From CAYUPI01 sp964446585 (GTDB lineage: Bacteria; Verrucomicrobiota; Verrucomicrobiia; Limisphaerales; UBA8199), in contig CAYUPI010000037.1 in assembly GCA_964446585.1 (NCBI GenBank), positions 1-58,112 of the forward strand: a DNA stretch of 58,112 bases, given 5' to 3'. Under the pieces are notes generated by a model, which did not search any database, was not told the origin of the DNA, and worked only from the letters and a program-made list of their open reading frames with translations. The translations under genes and the position numbers were made by a program. The stretch's first letter is position 1; every line of letters starts with the position of its first letter. Of this stretch, positions 1 through 10,200 are shown piece by piece.

Positions 1-236
1 GACGCTCTCGGTTGGTTTGTCTCTTGTGGCTACAGTTTTTGTTGAAGCGCTCTAATGGTTATCGGGATTTTTCACGTATCCAAGAAAGTTTTATGGTCGC
101 CGGTGATGGCTGGTGCCATGTCGTTTTATTTATACGCGGACATGTACCGACGAGCTAACGCCGCCGCTCACGTTTCCACCATTCCTCTATTCCACCATTC
201 CACGATCTACGATCCTTGAATCGATATGGCTTCAAC
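1..236. other. Edge region without a recognised gene; short-period repeat island
   Basis: No convincing gene lies between the window edge and the aspS stop. Positions about 173-215 hold a short-period island built from units like ttccaccattcc, followed by a doubled acgatc. Similar islands with other units occur at several gene edges in this window. Open frames here are short and have no recognisable protein features. The far left could be the tail of a gene outside the window, but nothing supports that. Confidence 0.4.
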
Positions 237-2036
237 CTATTCCTTCTTCCCCGCTTTCACTTCGAGGTGCAGCTCCCGCAATTGGCGGGGCGCTACGGCC
301 GTGGGCGTTTCCGTCATCAGACAAACGCCCTTGGCCGTCTTGGGAAAGGCAATCACGTCGCGAATGCTCGGCGTGCCGCACAGAATCGCGTTCAATCGGT
401 CAAAGCCCAGCGCGATTCCCCCATGCGGCGGCGCGCCGTAGCGGAAAGCGTCAAGCATGTAACCGAAGCGCAGTTTCGTTTCTTCCGGCGGGATTTGCAG
501 CACATCCTCGAACACGGTTTTCTGCACGTCGGGCTGGTGAATACGAATCGAGCCGCCCCCCAACTCGACGCCGTTGACGACGATGTCGTAGTGCTGTCCG
601 CGAACTTTTTTCGGATCGGTCTTCAGCATCGCAATATCTTCCGCCACCGGCGCGGTGAAGGGATGGTGACTGGAGTACCACCGATTCTGTTCCTTGTCGA
701 AGCTCAGCAGCGGAAAATCGACCACCCAGAGAAAATCAAAGCGCTCGGCGGGGATGGCGAGCCGGCCCGATGATTTCAAGATTTCGGCGCAGTAGAGTCG
801 GAGCTTCCCGAGAATCTCGCATGCTGTCAGCCATTGGTCCGCGGCGAACAAAATCAGGTCACCTTCTTCAATCGCCAGCTTTGTCCTGAGCGCCGCCTTC
901 TCGGCGTCGCTGAAGAACTTGACGATCGGCGATTTCCATTCACCACCCTCTACCTTGATGTACGCCAGGCCCTTGGCCCCAAATTCCTTTGCCAGGTCGG
1001 TCATGCCATCCATTTGGCCCTGCGTGGCACCGGCCAGGCCTTTGGCGTTCACCGCTTTTACTACTCCGTGGTTCGCGATTGTCCCGCTGAACACCTTGAA
1101 CGAACTGCCGCGAAATTCTTCGGTGAAATCCACCAACTCCATCCCAAATCGCGTGTCCGGCTTGTCCACACCATATCGGTCGATGGCTTCCCGGTAGGAC
1201 AATCGCCGAAAAGGTGTCGGCACATCGATGTTCAACGCCGTTTTCCAAATCCGGCGCAGCAAACCCTCGACCAGCGCATAGAGGTCCTCGCGCTCGATGA
1301 ACGACATCTCGATGTCAATCTGCGTGAATTCGAGCTGCCGGTCCGCGCGCTGATCTTCGTCCCGGAAACACTTGGCAAGCTGATAATAACGCTCGATTCC
1401 GGCGACCATCAGGATCTGTTTGAACTGCTGCGGCGATTGCGGCAGAGCGTAAAATGTCCCTACATCGCGCCGATTCGGCACCAGGAACTCTCGCGCGCCT
1501 TCGGGTGTGCTCTTGAAGAGGATTGGGGTTTCGACCTCCAGGAATCCCTGTTCATCCATATATACCCGCATCGCGGTCGCCACTTTGCTCCGCAACTTGA
1601 GGTTCCGCGCCATTTCCGGCCGGCGCAAATCCAGGTAGCGATATTTCAGCCGTAGCTCTTCGTTGACCTTGGCGGCGGCTTCGGGATCGTCCACCGGAAA
1701 AGGCAGCACTTCGGCCGCATTCAACAGCACCAGGCTTGTCGCAGCTACTTCGACTTCACCGGTGGCGATCTTGGGATTGTTCGTGCCCGCCGGCCGCGGC
1801 CGCACTTTGCCGGTGAGCGAAATGACGCATTCGCTGCGGAGGGCTGCGGCCTTTTCGAACAGCTCTTTCGGCAAATCGGACGGATCGAACACGCTCTGGG
1901 TGCGCCCTTCACGATCCCGCACGTCGATAAAAATCAATCCGCCCAGGTCGCGGCGCGAATGCACCCAGCCCGACAGCGTAACTGTCTGGCCGATGTGCGC
2001 CGGCCGCAATTGATTGCAATGATGCGTTCGTTTCAT
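237..2036 (-). CDS. aspS: Aspartyl-tRNA synthetase
   Basis: Charges tRNA-Asp with aspartate in the cytoplasm (class II synthetase). The 599-residue length fits the bacterial type. The N-terminal OB-fold anticodon-binding domain carries GWVHSRRDLGGLIFIDVRDR (about residues 24-43). The catalytic core shows motif 2 (FRDEDQRADRQLEFTQ, about 214-229) and motif 3 (GIALGFDRL near residue 550). The bacterial GAD insertion domain lies between the two halves of the core. The ATG start directly precedes the conserved KRTHHCNQL segment. Of two residues linked in Pseudomonas AspRS to Asp/Asn tRNA discrimination, one looks like the discriminating type (RRDLGG) and the other (Gly in RPAGTNN) like the non-discriminating type. 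Tolerance of tRNA-Asn is therefore undecided. The next gene upstream on the same strand ends about 130 bp away. Confidence 0.97.
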   Translation of the reverse strand: MKRTHHCNQLRPAHIGQTVTLSGWVHSRRDLGGLIFIDVRDREGRTQSVFDPSDLPKELFEKAAALRSECVISLTGKVRPRPAGTNNPKIATGEVEVAATSLVLLNAAEVLPFPVDDPEAAAKVNEELRLKYRYLDLRRPEMARNLKLRSKVATAMRVYMDEQGFLEVETPILFKSTPEGAREFLVPNRRDVGTFYALPQSPQQFKQILMVAGIERYYQLAKCFRDEDQRADRQLEFTQIDIEMSFIEREDLYALVEGLLRRIWKTALNIDVPTPFRRLSYREAIDRYGVDKPDTRFGMELVDFTEEFRGSSFKVFSGTIANHGVVKAVNAKGLAGATQGQMDGMTDLAKEFGAKGLAYIKVEGGEWKSPIVKFFSDAEKAALRTKLAIEEGDLILFAADQWLTACEILGKLRLYCAEILKSSGRLAIPAERFDFLWVVDFPLLSFDKEQNRWYSSHHPFTAPVAEDIAMLKTDPKKVRGQHYDIVVNGVELGGGSIRIHQPDVQKTVFEDVLQIPPEETKLRFGYMLDAFRYGAPPHGGIALGFDRLNAILCGTPSIRDVIAFPKTAKGVCLMTETPTAVAPRQLRELHLEVKAGKKE

Positions 2037-2167
2037 GCTTCTTGCCGATTCCTCCAGCCGGATTTCTACATCCGGGCTGTGCAGCGAGCGCGCATGGTGC
2101 CGGGGATAAAACCCATTTCAAAGCCTTTTTTGCCTGCTCGTCGAAATGCCGGAACAGTCAGTTGAGT

Positions 2168-5089
2168 TCATCTCGGCACGGTCATCAAGTAGTCGAGCAA
2201 GTCCGCCATGGCCTGGGAGGTCAGACCTTGTTCCAGCCCTTCCGGCATCAGCGACCACACTTGAGGTTCGATCGTTTCAATATTCAGCCGTGGCCAAACG
2301 AGTCCCGCGCCCTCCGCTTGTCTCAATGTGATCGTGGCCCCGTCATCGTCTGCCAAGGGCCCGATCAAGTTTTCTCCTCTCCGCGTTTGAATTACATACG
2401 TCATATTCTCGGGCGAAATCTCGCGGCTTGGCTCAAGGATCGACTGAAGAATTTTTGCCTTTCCCGTGACCTTGACGCCGGCGAGGTTGGGCCCGAACTG
2501 TCGGCCTTCGCCGCCTGCGCGATGACAGAAGGCACAGCGCGCGCGGAAAATCTCCCGTCCGCGTGCCGCTACTCCCGTCATCCGCAGAGCTCCCTGGAAC
2601 TGCTCGACCGCCCCCGGCCGTGTGCGCGTCGCTTCTCCAAAGATTCGCAGCGCGCGTTGGCTGATCCCCGGGTCGCGATAGGTGCGCAAAAAGTCCACCT
2701 GCATCATCGAGAGATCGGCCGGAGTAATTCGGCCGTTCTCCAAGGCCGCGAGCACCTGAGGAACGCGCTCGGTGCGAGCCAGCAGGGCGCTGATCACCTC
2801 GCGCCGAAGAACAAGTGTCAGAGCCGGCCAGCGCGAAAGCAGGTTGCTTGTAATCAACGGGCTTTCATAGCGGCCCAGCGTGGCGATGGCAGCCGACTGG
2901 ACCGCCTCGGATTGTCCAGTGCCGAACAAGAGTTGGAAAACATCGCCCGGCGCCGTCGTCGTGTATGGGCTGACCCCGCGCAACCGCAGCGCGGCGACTC
3001 GGGCTGGCTCAGCCGCAGTCTCGTCCAGGGCCACTTGCAGCGCCTGGTCGTAGAACCCCTGAAGCCGGGTTTGGGGATCGACCAATGCCAGCGAACTCCC
3101 GATGTGATGTAAACCCTCGCCCAGCGAAGCCAGCAATTGAAACGATGTCGGCCCGCCGAGCGAGGCGCGTTCGACAAAATCCAGCGCTTGCGCCACCTCC
3201 TCCCTTTGACCTCGGACTCCAATCATGGTCGCCATTTGGTTCAGAAAATCCTGGCCCTGCGGATCGTTCCGCCAACGCGCGTCCCCGGCCAACAAAACCA
3301 GCAGGTCCACGGACCCTTTGTCCAGCGAACTCAAGACCGCCGCTTGAAACCAACGGCTGCCCACGTCGCGTTGCAGGACTTCAGCCAAAGCTCGCGTCCG
3401 CTCCGGGCGTTCCGTTTCACCGAGGGTAAAGGCCAGTTGATAACGGACGCGGACGGCAGGATCGGCCGTCAAAGAGGCGAGCGCGCTCCAGGTCGCATTG
3501 GAGATCTTGCCACGGTCGATCAATCGCTCACAGAGGGCAACGGCGTGCTCGCGCACGCGAGGATCGGCATCGCGCAGTCCTTTGAGAACGACCGGCTCCT
3601 TGAGCGCGCCCAGGCCGTCCAGCAGGCGCAGCGCCTGCAGCCGCGCCTGAGCCAACCGTGAGTAGGTCAGCACATTCGTAAGCAACGACGGAGCCGTTGG
3701 ATCCTGCCGCTCGTACAAAAGCCGCGCCGCGGTGTCGCGATGCCAGCCATTCGGGTGCGCCAGCGTCGCTGCGAGATCAAAAGTCTTGGCCTTGCCGAGC
3801 TGCGGTCGCTTGGGCTGCTTGAAGTTCAGCGGCACGATCCGGAGGATGCGGCCAGTCTCACCGCCGGTTTGGAAGTCGGCGACATACAACCCTCCCTCGG
3901 GGCCGGTGACGAGCTGCGCGGGACGGAATGTTTTTTCCTTACCTACCAGAAACTCAGTGGTCAATTCGTCCGCAGGCCTTTGCGCCACCATTTCCAGCCC
4001 GTTCTCGACCAGCACGGCGCGGTGAATGACATGCGCGTCGGTATCGCCGATGAAAATATTCTCCAGATAATTCGTCGGAAATGCGCTACCGCGGTAAATC
4101 AAGCAACAACGCGGCCTGGTAAGCCAGTCAGCCGCGAGTGTGTTGGAGCGTGGCGCAGGGTTTGACCCGCCCGGAGCGCGCGCCAATGCCGGTGCTGATT
4201 GGAGGTCTTCCTGCCAGCGAAAGATCCGCGTCGCCGGGCTGGCAACGTCCAGCATCGCCGGCGCCTTCGCGACGAAAGGATTGCGCCCCAGATATTTCGC
4301 TTCATACATCGTCGTTTGCAGCGGATGCGACTCGCCGCAAACGTACTTACGACCGCGAGAATCGAGACTCAATCCCATGCGCGCCGTCCCTGATTCAGCG
4401 GCGATCATCAGCGACCGCGCATCGAAAGAAAAATCGCCGGCGCCGAGGGAGACCGGCGGGGCGCCGGACGAACCCAGCGGAGTGATCAGCCCTCCCAGGC
4501 CGGCGCTGCCGCCGTGGATGCGGTTGTCCAGCCCCCACACAAAGTTGTTCAGCAATTCATCCGCATTCGTTGGGCCGGTCGCGGCGCCAAACCCGGTGAA
4601 TACAACTTTGCGCAGATCCGCCACGCCATTCCCTCTTAGATCTTTGAAATAGAGTATCTCGGGCGTAGCTGCGACGAAGATGCCGCCGTCGTAGCAGGCC
4701 ACGGCCGAAGGCCAGGCCAGATTGTCGGCGTAGATTGTGCTCGATTCGAACACACCGTCTCCATCCGCATCCTCCAGCAAGCGCACCCGCCCAAGATGTG
4801 GGATCTGGCTCCTGCGGTCGGGGTAATCGCGCATTTCGACAACAAAAAGCCGCCCGTTTTCGTCGAAAGCCATTGCGACCGGAGACGCGACCAGGGACTC
4901 CGCCGCGGCCAATTCGATCCGGAAACCTTTCTTGATTTGGAAAGAGGAGGCGAATTGATTCGAAGCGCCAACCGTCGCAAGCGGTTTCGCCTCGTTGGCC
5001 AAATTGGTTTCGTCGGCCAAAACGACCGCCTGGGAGAACAACAGCGCCGCTGCCAGCCGCCGAATTCCGGAACTATCGCCGTAACCCAT
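2168..5089 (-). CDS. PVC-type heme-binding protein with dehydrogenase-like propeller (secreted)
   Basis: Large secreted protein of 973 residues, of the type found mainly in Planctomycetes and Verrucomicrobia. The N-terminal third is a beta-propeller of the putative membrane-bound dehydrogenase type (FDENGRLFVVEMRDYPD, then VRLLEDADGDGVFESSTIYA). The middle is a run of HEAT-like helices (VRVRYQLAFTLGETERPERT). The C-terminus is a cytochrome-c-like domain with CAFCH followed by GEGRQFGPNLAGV. The role is probably periplasmic redox chemistry on carbohydrates or alcohols, but the substrate is unknown. The start at 5089 gives a plausible signal peptide (IRRLAAALLFSQAVVLADE); an upstream start at 5152 is possible. 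A paralogue lies at 7.2-10.3 kb, and a Tat-exported protein and a small DUF4177-like protein stand between them. Confidence 0.9.
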   Translation of the reverse strand: MGYGDSSGIRRLAAALLFSQAVVLADETNLANEAKPLATVGASNQFASSFQIKKGFRIELAAAESLVASPVAMAFDENGRLFVVEMRDYPDRRSQIPHLGRVRLLEDADGDGVFESSTIYADNLAWPSAVACYDGGIFVAATPEILYFKDLRGNGVADLRKVVFTGFGAATGPTNADELLNNFVWGLDNRIHGGSAGLGGLITPLGSSGAPPVSLGAGDFSFDARSLMIAAESGTARMGLSLDSRGRKYVCGESHPLQTTMYEAKYLGRNPFVAKAPAMLDVASPATRIFRWQEDLQSAPALARAPGGSNPAPRSNTLAADWLTRPRCCLIYRGSAFPTNYLENIFIGDTDAHVIHRAVLVENGLEMVAQRPADELTTEFLVGKEKTFRPAQLVTGPEGGLYVADFQTGGETGRILRIVPLNFKQPKRPQLGKAKTFDLAATLAHPNGWHRDTAARLLYERQDPTAPSLLTNVLTYSRLAQARLQALRLLDGLGALKEPVVLKGLRDADPRVREHAVALCERLIDRGKISNATWSALASLTADPAVRVRYQLAFTLGETERPERTRALAEVLQRDVGSRWFQAAVLSSLDKGSVDLLVLLAGDARWRNDPQGQDFLNQMATMIGVRGQREEVAQALDFVERASLGGPTSFQLLASLGEGLHHIGSSLALVDPQTRLQGFYDQALQVALDETAAEPARVAALRLRGVSPYTTTAPGDVFQLLFGTGQSEAVQSAAIATLGRYESPLITSNLLSRWPALTLVLRREVISALLARTERVPQVLAALENGRITPADLSMMQVDFLRTYRDPGISQRALRIFGEATRTRPGAVEQFQGALRMTGVAARGREIFRARCAFCHRAGGEGRQFGPNLAGVKVTGKAKILQSILEPSREISPENMTYVIQTRRGENLIGPLADDDGATITLRQAEGAGLVWPRLNIETIEPQVWSLMPEGLEQGLTSQAMADLLDYLMTVPR

Positions 5090-5213
5090 GTGCTTACCAT
5101 CGTGTAAGCGGGTTGAGCGGAAAAGGCGAAAAAAGGAGGAAAGCCCGAGCACGAATGGTGAAAAGCTAACCCAGTTCGAGGGCGCGGCGGCGTGGCGAGA
5201 AGAAGCTCGTGTA

Positions 5214-6794
5214 CTATTGAATCGGTTCGCCCAGGCTGTAACAAACCGTGTTCAGCATGGCCAGAGCGATGGTGGCGCATCTTTCGATTTTCGCGAGTCG
5301 CCCGCCGTCGTTGCAGTTGCCCTTGAGCTTCGGCAGCTCCTCCAGGATCTGCCATAGTCCGCCCCGGTATTCTCTGTGCCCTTTGCCATCCAGGCACGGC
5401 TCCTTGAGATAGGTCGCCGGCCCAGGTGCGGTCCCAAATAGATTTTGATCCAGCTTGAATTCGCCCGGCACCGGAATGCCCCAAACCTTGTTGAAAAGCT
5501 CCGCCGACCATTGGCTGAAATAAGCTTCCTCGGCGATTTGGAATACCCGCATCAACCTGCTGCTCGCGGCGGAGTTTCTTGGTTTGTAATACCTCTCCAG
5601 CACCTCGCCTAGAGCGTCTTCGATGCTCCTGGCGGTATTGGACAGCATGCGGCCTCCAAAAGCGATCATCGCCTCCTGGCCGGGGTTGGTCACCGGGCCC
5701 TGGTAGAACAAACAGCCACGGACACCATCTTCATACTCCGTCTTGAGCGCCTCGCCCGCACGCCTTGCATACGGCAAAAAGTACGACTCGCGGTCCCAGC
5801 GGGCATCGGGATAGAGCCAGATCTTACCCGAGGTTCCGTAAGCTGAGTGCAGTTGCCTGATGAAGTCGCGTCGTTCGGATTCGGCGATGTGGTAACCTGA
5901 ATGTCCCTGGTCGAAGACACAATCAATGTGCTTGCTGAGCTCGATCACTTTCGCCTTCTGCTCGGCATCGAAGTGTTTTCCTGGCGGCGACCAGTTGATC
6001 GTGATCACGTAAACTTTTCTATCGGGCCAATGCTGCTTGATGTAATCGGCGGTCTTTAGATTAATGCGCACGTTGTAGCCCACCACGCCATCCTTGCCGG
6101 CGCATTGGGGACAAAAGCAGCAGCCCAGGTCGCACGATTCGAGATGCACACCGCCGAAGGCGAACTCACCGAGGGCGAAGTCAATGATCCGCTTGACATA
6201 CTCGAACGATTTGGGGTTGGCGTCGCAGAGCGCGTGGGCATGCAGCGAGCCGTCCGCGTTTTTGCCGCGCACTGCCGGGTCCGCCGCAAGGATCTTATCA
6301 TAGCCCCAACTATACGTGCCCAATCCGAGCATGACCTGAATGCCACGTTGGTTGGCCGCTTTCAGGAGTCGTTGAATCCGCCGTCTGCGATCCTTTTCCA
6401 ACGCGCTGACAATATCAGTAGGCCAGCCATAAGTGGCAAACAGGCCCCAGACATCGAGCATGTTGAACCCGGCATCGGCCTGCACGTCCATCGCACGAAT
6501 TGCGCTTTCAATCGTTTCGTCGTCGAATTGCGGAGCCGGCCAGTTCTCCAACGGTAGCGGCCGCAATCGCATGTCATTAATCCATGCACCGAAGGCGATT
6601 CGATACTTGTAGGCGCTTGCCTGCTTTACGCTCTTTTTGTGCTCTGCTACCCCTGCAAACAACTCGAGCGACTGCCCTCCCGCGAGCGAGGCGGCGCCGA
6701 GCGCTGCGCTCTTGAGGAAATTCCGCCGGTTGGCCCCAGCGAGAATCCCGGGAGCGTTTGACGCCTCGTATCGGTGGGGATGCGGTGCTCTCAT
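5214..6794 (-). CDS. Tat-exported TIM-barrel-like protein of unknown activity
   Basis: Protein of 526 residues with a twin-arginine signal near its start (RRNFLKSAALGAASLAGG), so export in folded form is expected. The body resembles glycoside-hydrolase-like TIM barrels found in polysaccharide-degrading Verrucomicrobia (AGFNMLDVWGLFATYGWPTD; FGGVHLESCDLGCCFCPQC; VYVITINWSPPGKH). A Cys-rich cluster (CDLGCCFCPQC) could bind metal. I do not recognise a defined family, and no catalytic pair can be assigned with confidence. The start at 6794 (MRAPHPHRYEAS) places the RR motif about 25 residues in; an upstream start at 6857 is possible. The location between two PVC heme-binding proteins suggests a shared periplasmic pathway, which is inference only. 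Confidence 0.75.
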   Translation of the reverse strand: MRAPHPHRYEASNAPGILAGANRRNFLKSAALGAASLAGGQSLELFAGVAEHKKSVKQASAYKYRIAFGAWINDMRLRPLPLENWPAPQFDDETIESAIRAMDVQADAGFNMLDVWGLFATYGWPTDIVSALEKDRRRRIQRLLKAANQRGIQVMLGLGTYSWGYDKILAADPAVRGKNADGSLHAHALCDANPKSFEYVKRIIDFALGEFAFGGVHLESCDLGCCFCPQCAGKDGVVGYNVRINLKTADYIKQHWPDRKVYVITINWSPPGKHFDAEQKAKVIELSKHIDCVFDQGHSGYHIAESERRDFIRQLHSAYGTSGKIWLYPDARWDRESYFLPYARRAGEALKTEYEDGVRGCLFYQGPVTNPGQEAMIAFGGRMLSNTARSIEDALGEVLERYYKPRNSAASSRLMRVFQIAEEAYFSQWSAELFNKVWGIPVPGEFKLDQNLFGTAPGPATYLKEPCLDGKGHREYRGGLWQILEELPKLKGNCNDGGRLAKIERCATIALAMLNTVCYSLGEPIQ

Positions 6795-6873
6795 GACCGC
6801 CACACGGCGGAGTCGCTTGCCAGTGTCACCCACAATGGGCAACATTTGCCTTGGCAAATCAATTAATCAGACT

Positions 6874-7188
6874 TCACTTTGGTCTTCCCAGCAGTAGTCT
6901 TCGCGAATCCAAATTAATCGGCTCCCAACCTTCGCGGGACAATTGGTTGGCCCCGTAGGCGAGGCACCATTCTTCATTCTGCGCATCGCCGGGAATTTTG
7001 ACCCCTTGCTTTTCCAGATGCACCATCTCGAATCGATTCGGCATGTTGTAAAAGAGGCGGTCGGGACCGTCCCACTTCAAGACTGCGTACTCGTATTTGG
7101 GTGGCGCTTCTTCCTGAGCGTTTCCACGATTGACAAACCATAGCGTTGCGAAGGCTGCCAACGGAACAATGAACAGTAGTTTTTTCAT
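6874..7188 (-). CDS. Small secreted DUF4177-like protein
   Basis: A 104-residue protein with an N-terminal signal peptide or anchor (MKKLLFIVPLAAFATLWFV). The pattern YEYAVLKWDG near the start and NQLSREGWEPINL near the end is typical of the DUF4177-type fold, whose function is unknown. The chosen start (7188) begins the signal peptide directly; a longer reading from 7221 only adds residues before it. It lies between the gene for the large heme-binding protein upstream and the Tat-exported protein downstream, with short gaps, so co-transcription is plausible. Confidence 0.65.
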   Translation of the reverse strand: MKKLLFIVPLAAFATLWFVNRGNAQEEAPPKYEYAVLKWDGPDRLFYNMPNRFEMVHLEKQGVKIPGDAQNEEWCLAYGANQLSREGWEPINLDSRRLLLGRPK

Positions 7189-7238
7189 AGTGCTTGCGTG
7201 TTTTCCTGATGATTTCGACACAGATTTGGGGAAGCCAG

Positions 7239-10200
7239 CTACTTCGCCTCTGCAGTCTCAATGTATTCGAGGAGGTCGGCGAGGTCCTGCGAAGCCAGGC
7301 CGGCTTCGAGGCCCTCGGGCATGAGCGATTGACTTGAGCTTTGCATTTTGCGGATGTTGGCGCGCCGGATCACGTCTTCCTTGCCGTAGGCCTGGCGCAA
7401 CGTAACCGCCGTGGCGGTTTCGTTGACGACCAGGCCGATGTAGCTTTCATCATCTTTGGTTTCGATCACATAGCTCACGTACTCCGGCCGGACCTCGCGG
7501 TTCGGGTCCAGAATATTGACGAGCATTTTCTCCCTGCCGGTATTCTTCACCGTTACCAGATCCGGTCCGAGCGCGTAACCCTCACCTCCCAGCTGATGGC
7601 AAGAGATGCACCTTTCTTCGTAAATCTTTTTCCCGCGCGCCCGGTCGCCCTTGAAGTTCAACGCAGGCGTGAGTCCATCAATGACCTGCTGCCTTGAACT
7701 TGTCGGCTGGGCAGCCAGTGCTTTGGCGGCCAACTCCCGCACCCCGTTGTCGCGATGGTTCATCAGAAACTTGGTTTGCATCGTGTCGAGCACAGATCTC
7801 TGAATCGTCCCGGCCACAATCGCCTCCAGGAGAGTGCGGGCCCGTTCGGCACGGGCCAGCAGCGCCGCCAGAGCTTCGCTGCGCAACCGCGGCGTGAGTG
7901 TGCCCCATCGTTTCGCCAGTTCTGGCCCGACTTGCGCATCGGCGAAACGCCCCAGAGCGACAATGGCGGCGAGTTGCACCGCCTGCGGGTGCTCTGAATC
8001 AAGCAGCGACAACAGCCTCGAGCCGGAGTCACCGTAGCTGGTCAAGCGGAGCAACTCGATGGCCTGCACGCGGACAGCCTCGGCGGCCGCGGCGTCCACG
8101 GCAACCTTCGCCGCAGAAGCGAACACGTCCCCTACCTTGCCGCCCGTGCGGTCGAGTGAACCTCCCGCCCGATGCAGTCCTTCTCCCAGTGCGCGCACCA
8201 GCGCAAATCTGAGCCCAGGCTCATTCACTTTGTCGACGAACTCGAGCACTTTTCCGACCTCGGTCGGCCGGTTCATTGCGCCAACCAGATTCACCAGCTC
8301 TCTCAGAAAATCCTGGCCGGCTTTGGAGCCGCACACGCTCGCGTCTGCGGCCAGCAACGCGAACATCTCGCCGGAGCCGTCTGAGAGTGACGACAGAATC
8401 GCCGCCCGGGTCCACGAGCTGTCCAGGTCGCGAACCGCAATCGTCGCCAGCGCGCCCGCACGGCCCTGTCGGTTGAATTCTCCGAGCGTCAGGGCCAATT
8501 GATACCGAACGCTGCTGGAGGAGTCTTTCGCCATCTGCTGCAGCCTAGCCCAAAGCTTTTCCGAAGCGGCGGCTTTGAACTTTTCAGACAACTTGATGGC
8601 GTGCTCGCGGACTGTCGCATCCGTGTCATTCAGCGCGATCAGGATCTGTCCTTCCTTAAAGGCGCCCAAACCCTCGAGTGCATAGAGTGCGTGCATCCGC
8701 GCGAGGGCTGATTCTGATTGCGCGAGCAAATCAATGAGGTGTGGCACGGCCGCCTTGTCCTGCCGTTCGTACAGCAGGCGCGCAGCGGTATCGCGATGCC
8801 ACCCATTCGGATGCTCCAGCGTTGCCACCAACTCCTTTGTAGAAGCCTTGCCTAACCGCGGCAGTTTCGGCTGTTTGTAACCATCTGGCACTACTCGATA
8901 GATCCGGCCACGGTCGTTGCCGGCATTCAAATCCAGCAGCCGCTTGATGCTATCCGGCAGCGACCATGGATGCTCGATGACTTCGCGATACATGTCGGCG
9001 ACGTAGAGTGTGCCGTCGGGCGCATTGGCCAGTTGCACCGGGCGAAACCAGAGATCGGTCGATGCCAGAAACTCGACCTTTTGCTCATCCGGAGGACGTT
9101 CGGCCACGAGAGCGACGCCATCATGGCGGACTTTCTTCCGGTGCACCAGGTTGCTACCGCAATCAGCCACGAAGGCGTCACCGAGGTTTTCGTTCGGCCA
9201 ACCGTTTCCGCGAAAAATCGTAATGCCCGTGGCGGAAGTAAAATAGCCCGAGGCGCGCCCGCCGCCTTCGATCAGGCCGGGCACCACTCCGGTGACGCGC
9301 CATTTGGTCCGGATGACCCGCCACTGTTCCTCGGGACTGATCCGGTACACCTCGGCGGCGGGGCCATCCACCGGGATATCCACCAGCGCGGGCGGCATAT
9401 TGTAAAAGCGGTTCCGTTCTCCATAGCGCGCTTCATACATGAAGGTCTGGATATGGTGCGAATTGCTGCAGACAAATCGGCGCCCGCGATCGTCGTAGCA
9501 CATGCCGTATTGGCCGCCGCCGGTTTCCGTTTCCATCACCATTGTGCGCGGGTCGAAATAGAAATCGCGTCCACTCAGGTTGAGCGGTTTGGCATCCGGC
9601 TGGGCTGCCGGCACAACCTTTCCTCCGTTGCTGGCAGTCTGGCCATGAATGCGATTGTCAAGACCCCAGGTCAAACTGTTAAGCAAGGCCTGAACGTTCA
9701 ACTTGTCTCCCATTCCCGCGCCGAACCCAGTGAACACAATTTTTCGCACGTCCGCCACACCGTCGCCGTTCGTGTCCTTGAAATAAAGAATGTCCGGTGA
9801 AGCTGCGACGAAGAGGCCGCCGCCGTACCAAATGAGGCCGGTCGGCCAGGGTAAATCGTCGGCAAAGATTGTGGCCTTGTCAAAGATGCCGTCGCCGTTC
9901 GTGTCTTCCAGCATCCGAATCCGGCCCAGGTGCGGATGCACCTCGCGCATCTCGGAGTAATCGCGCATCTCGACGACAAACAGGCGGCCATTTTCGTCGA
10001 AGCACATGGCAATCGGATCCTCCACGAGCGGCTCGGCGGCGACCAGTTCCAGGTGGAAGCCTTTCTTGAGATGGAAGGTCTTGAGCGCATTCGTCGCTTC
10101 GACCGGGGGCACGCGGGGCAAGTCCTTATGATCGAGTGGAGGGCCGGCCGGCCCAGCAGCGCCCACAACCGATGTGGAGGCAAACATGCAAGAGAGGGCC

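Noticed and set aside
834..1655. 273-residue plus-strand frame opposite aspS
   Set aside because: It lies entirely antisense within the well-conserved aspS and has no recognisable features; long antisense frames are common at this base composition.
2042..3112. 356-residue plus-strand frame opposite a PVC heme-binding gene
   Set aside because: Antisense to a gene with clear domains, low-complexity Arg/Gln/Pro composition, no family resemblance.
8970..9800. 276-residue plus-strand frame opposite the second PVC heme-binding gene
   Set aside because: Antisense shadow of the propeller-coding part; no start signal or domain.
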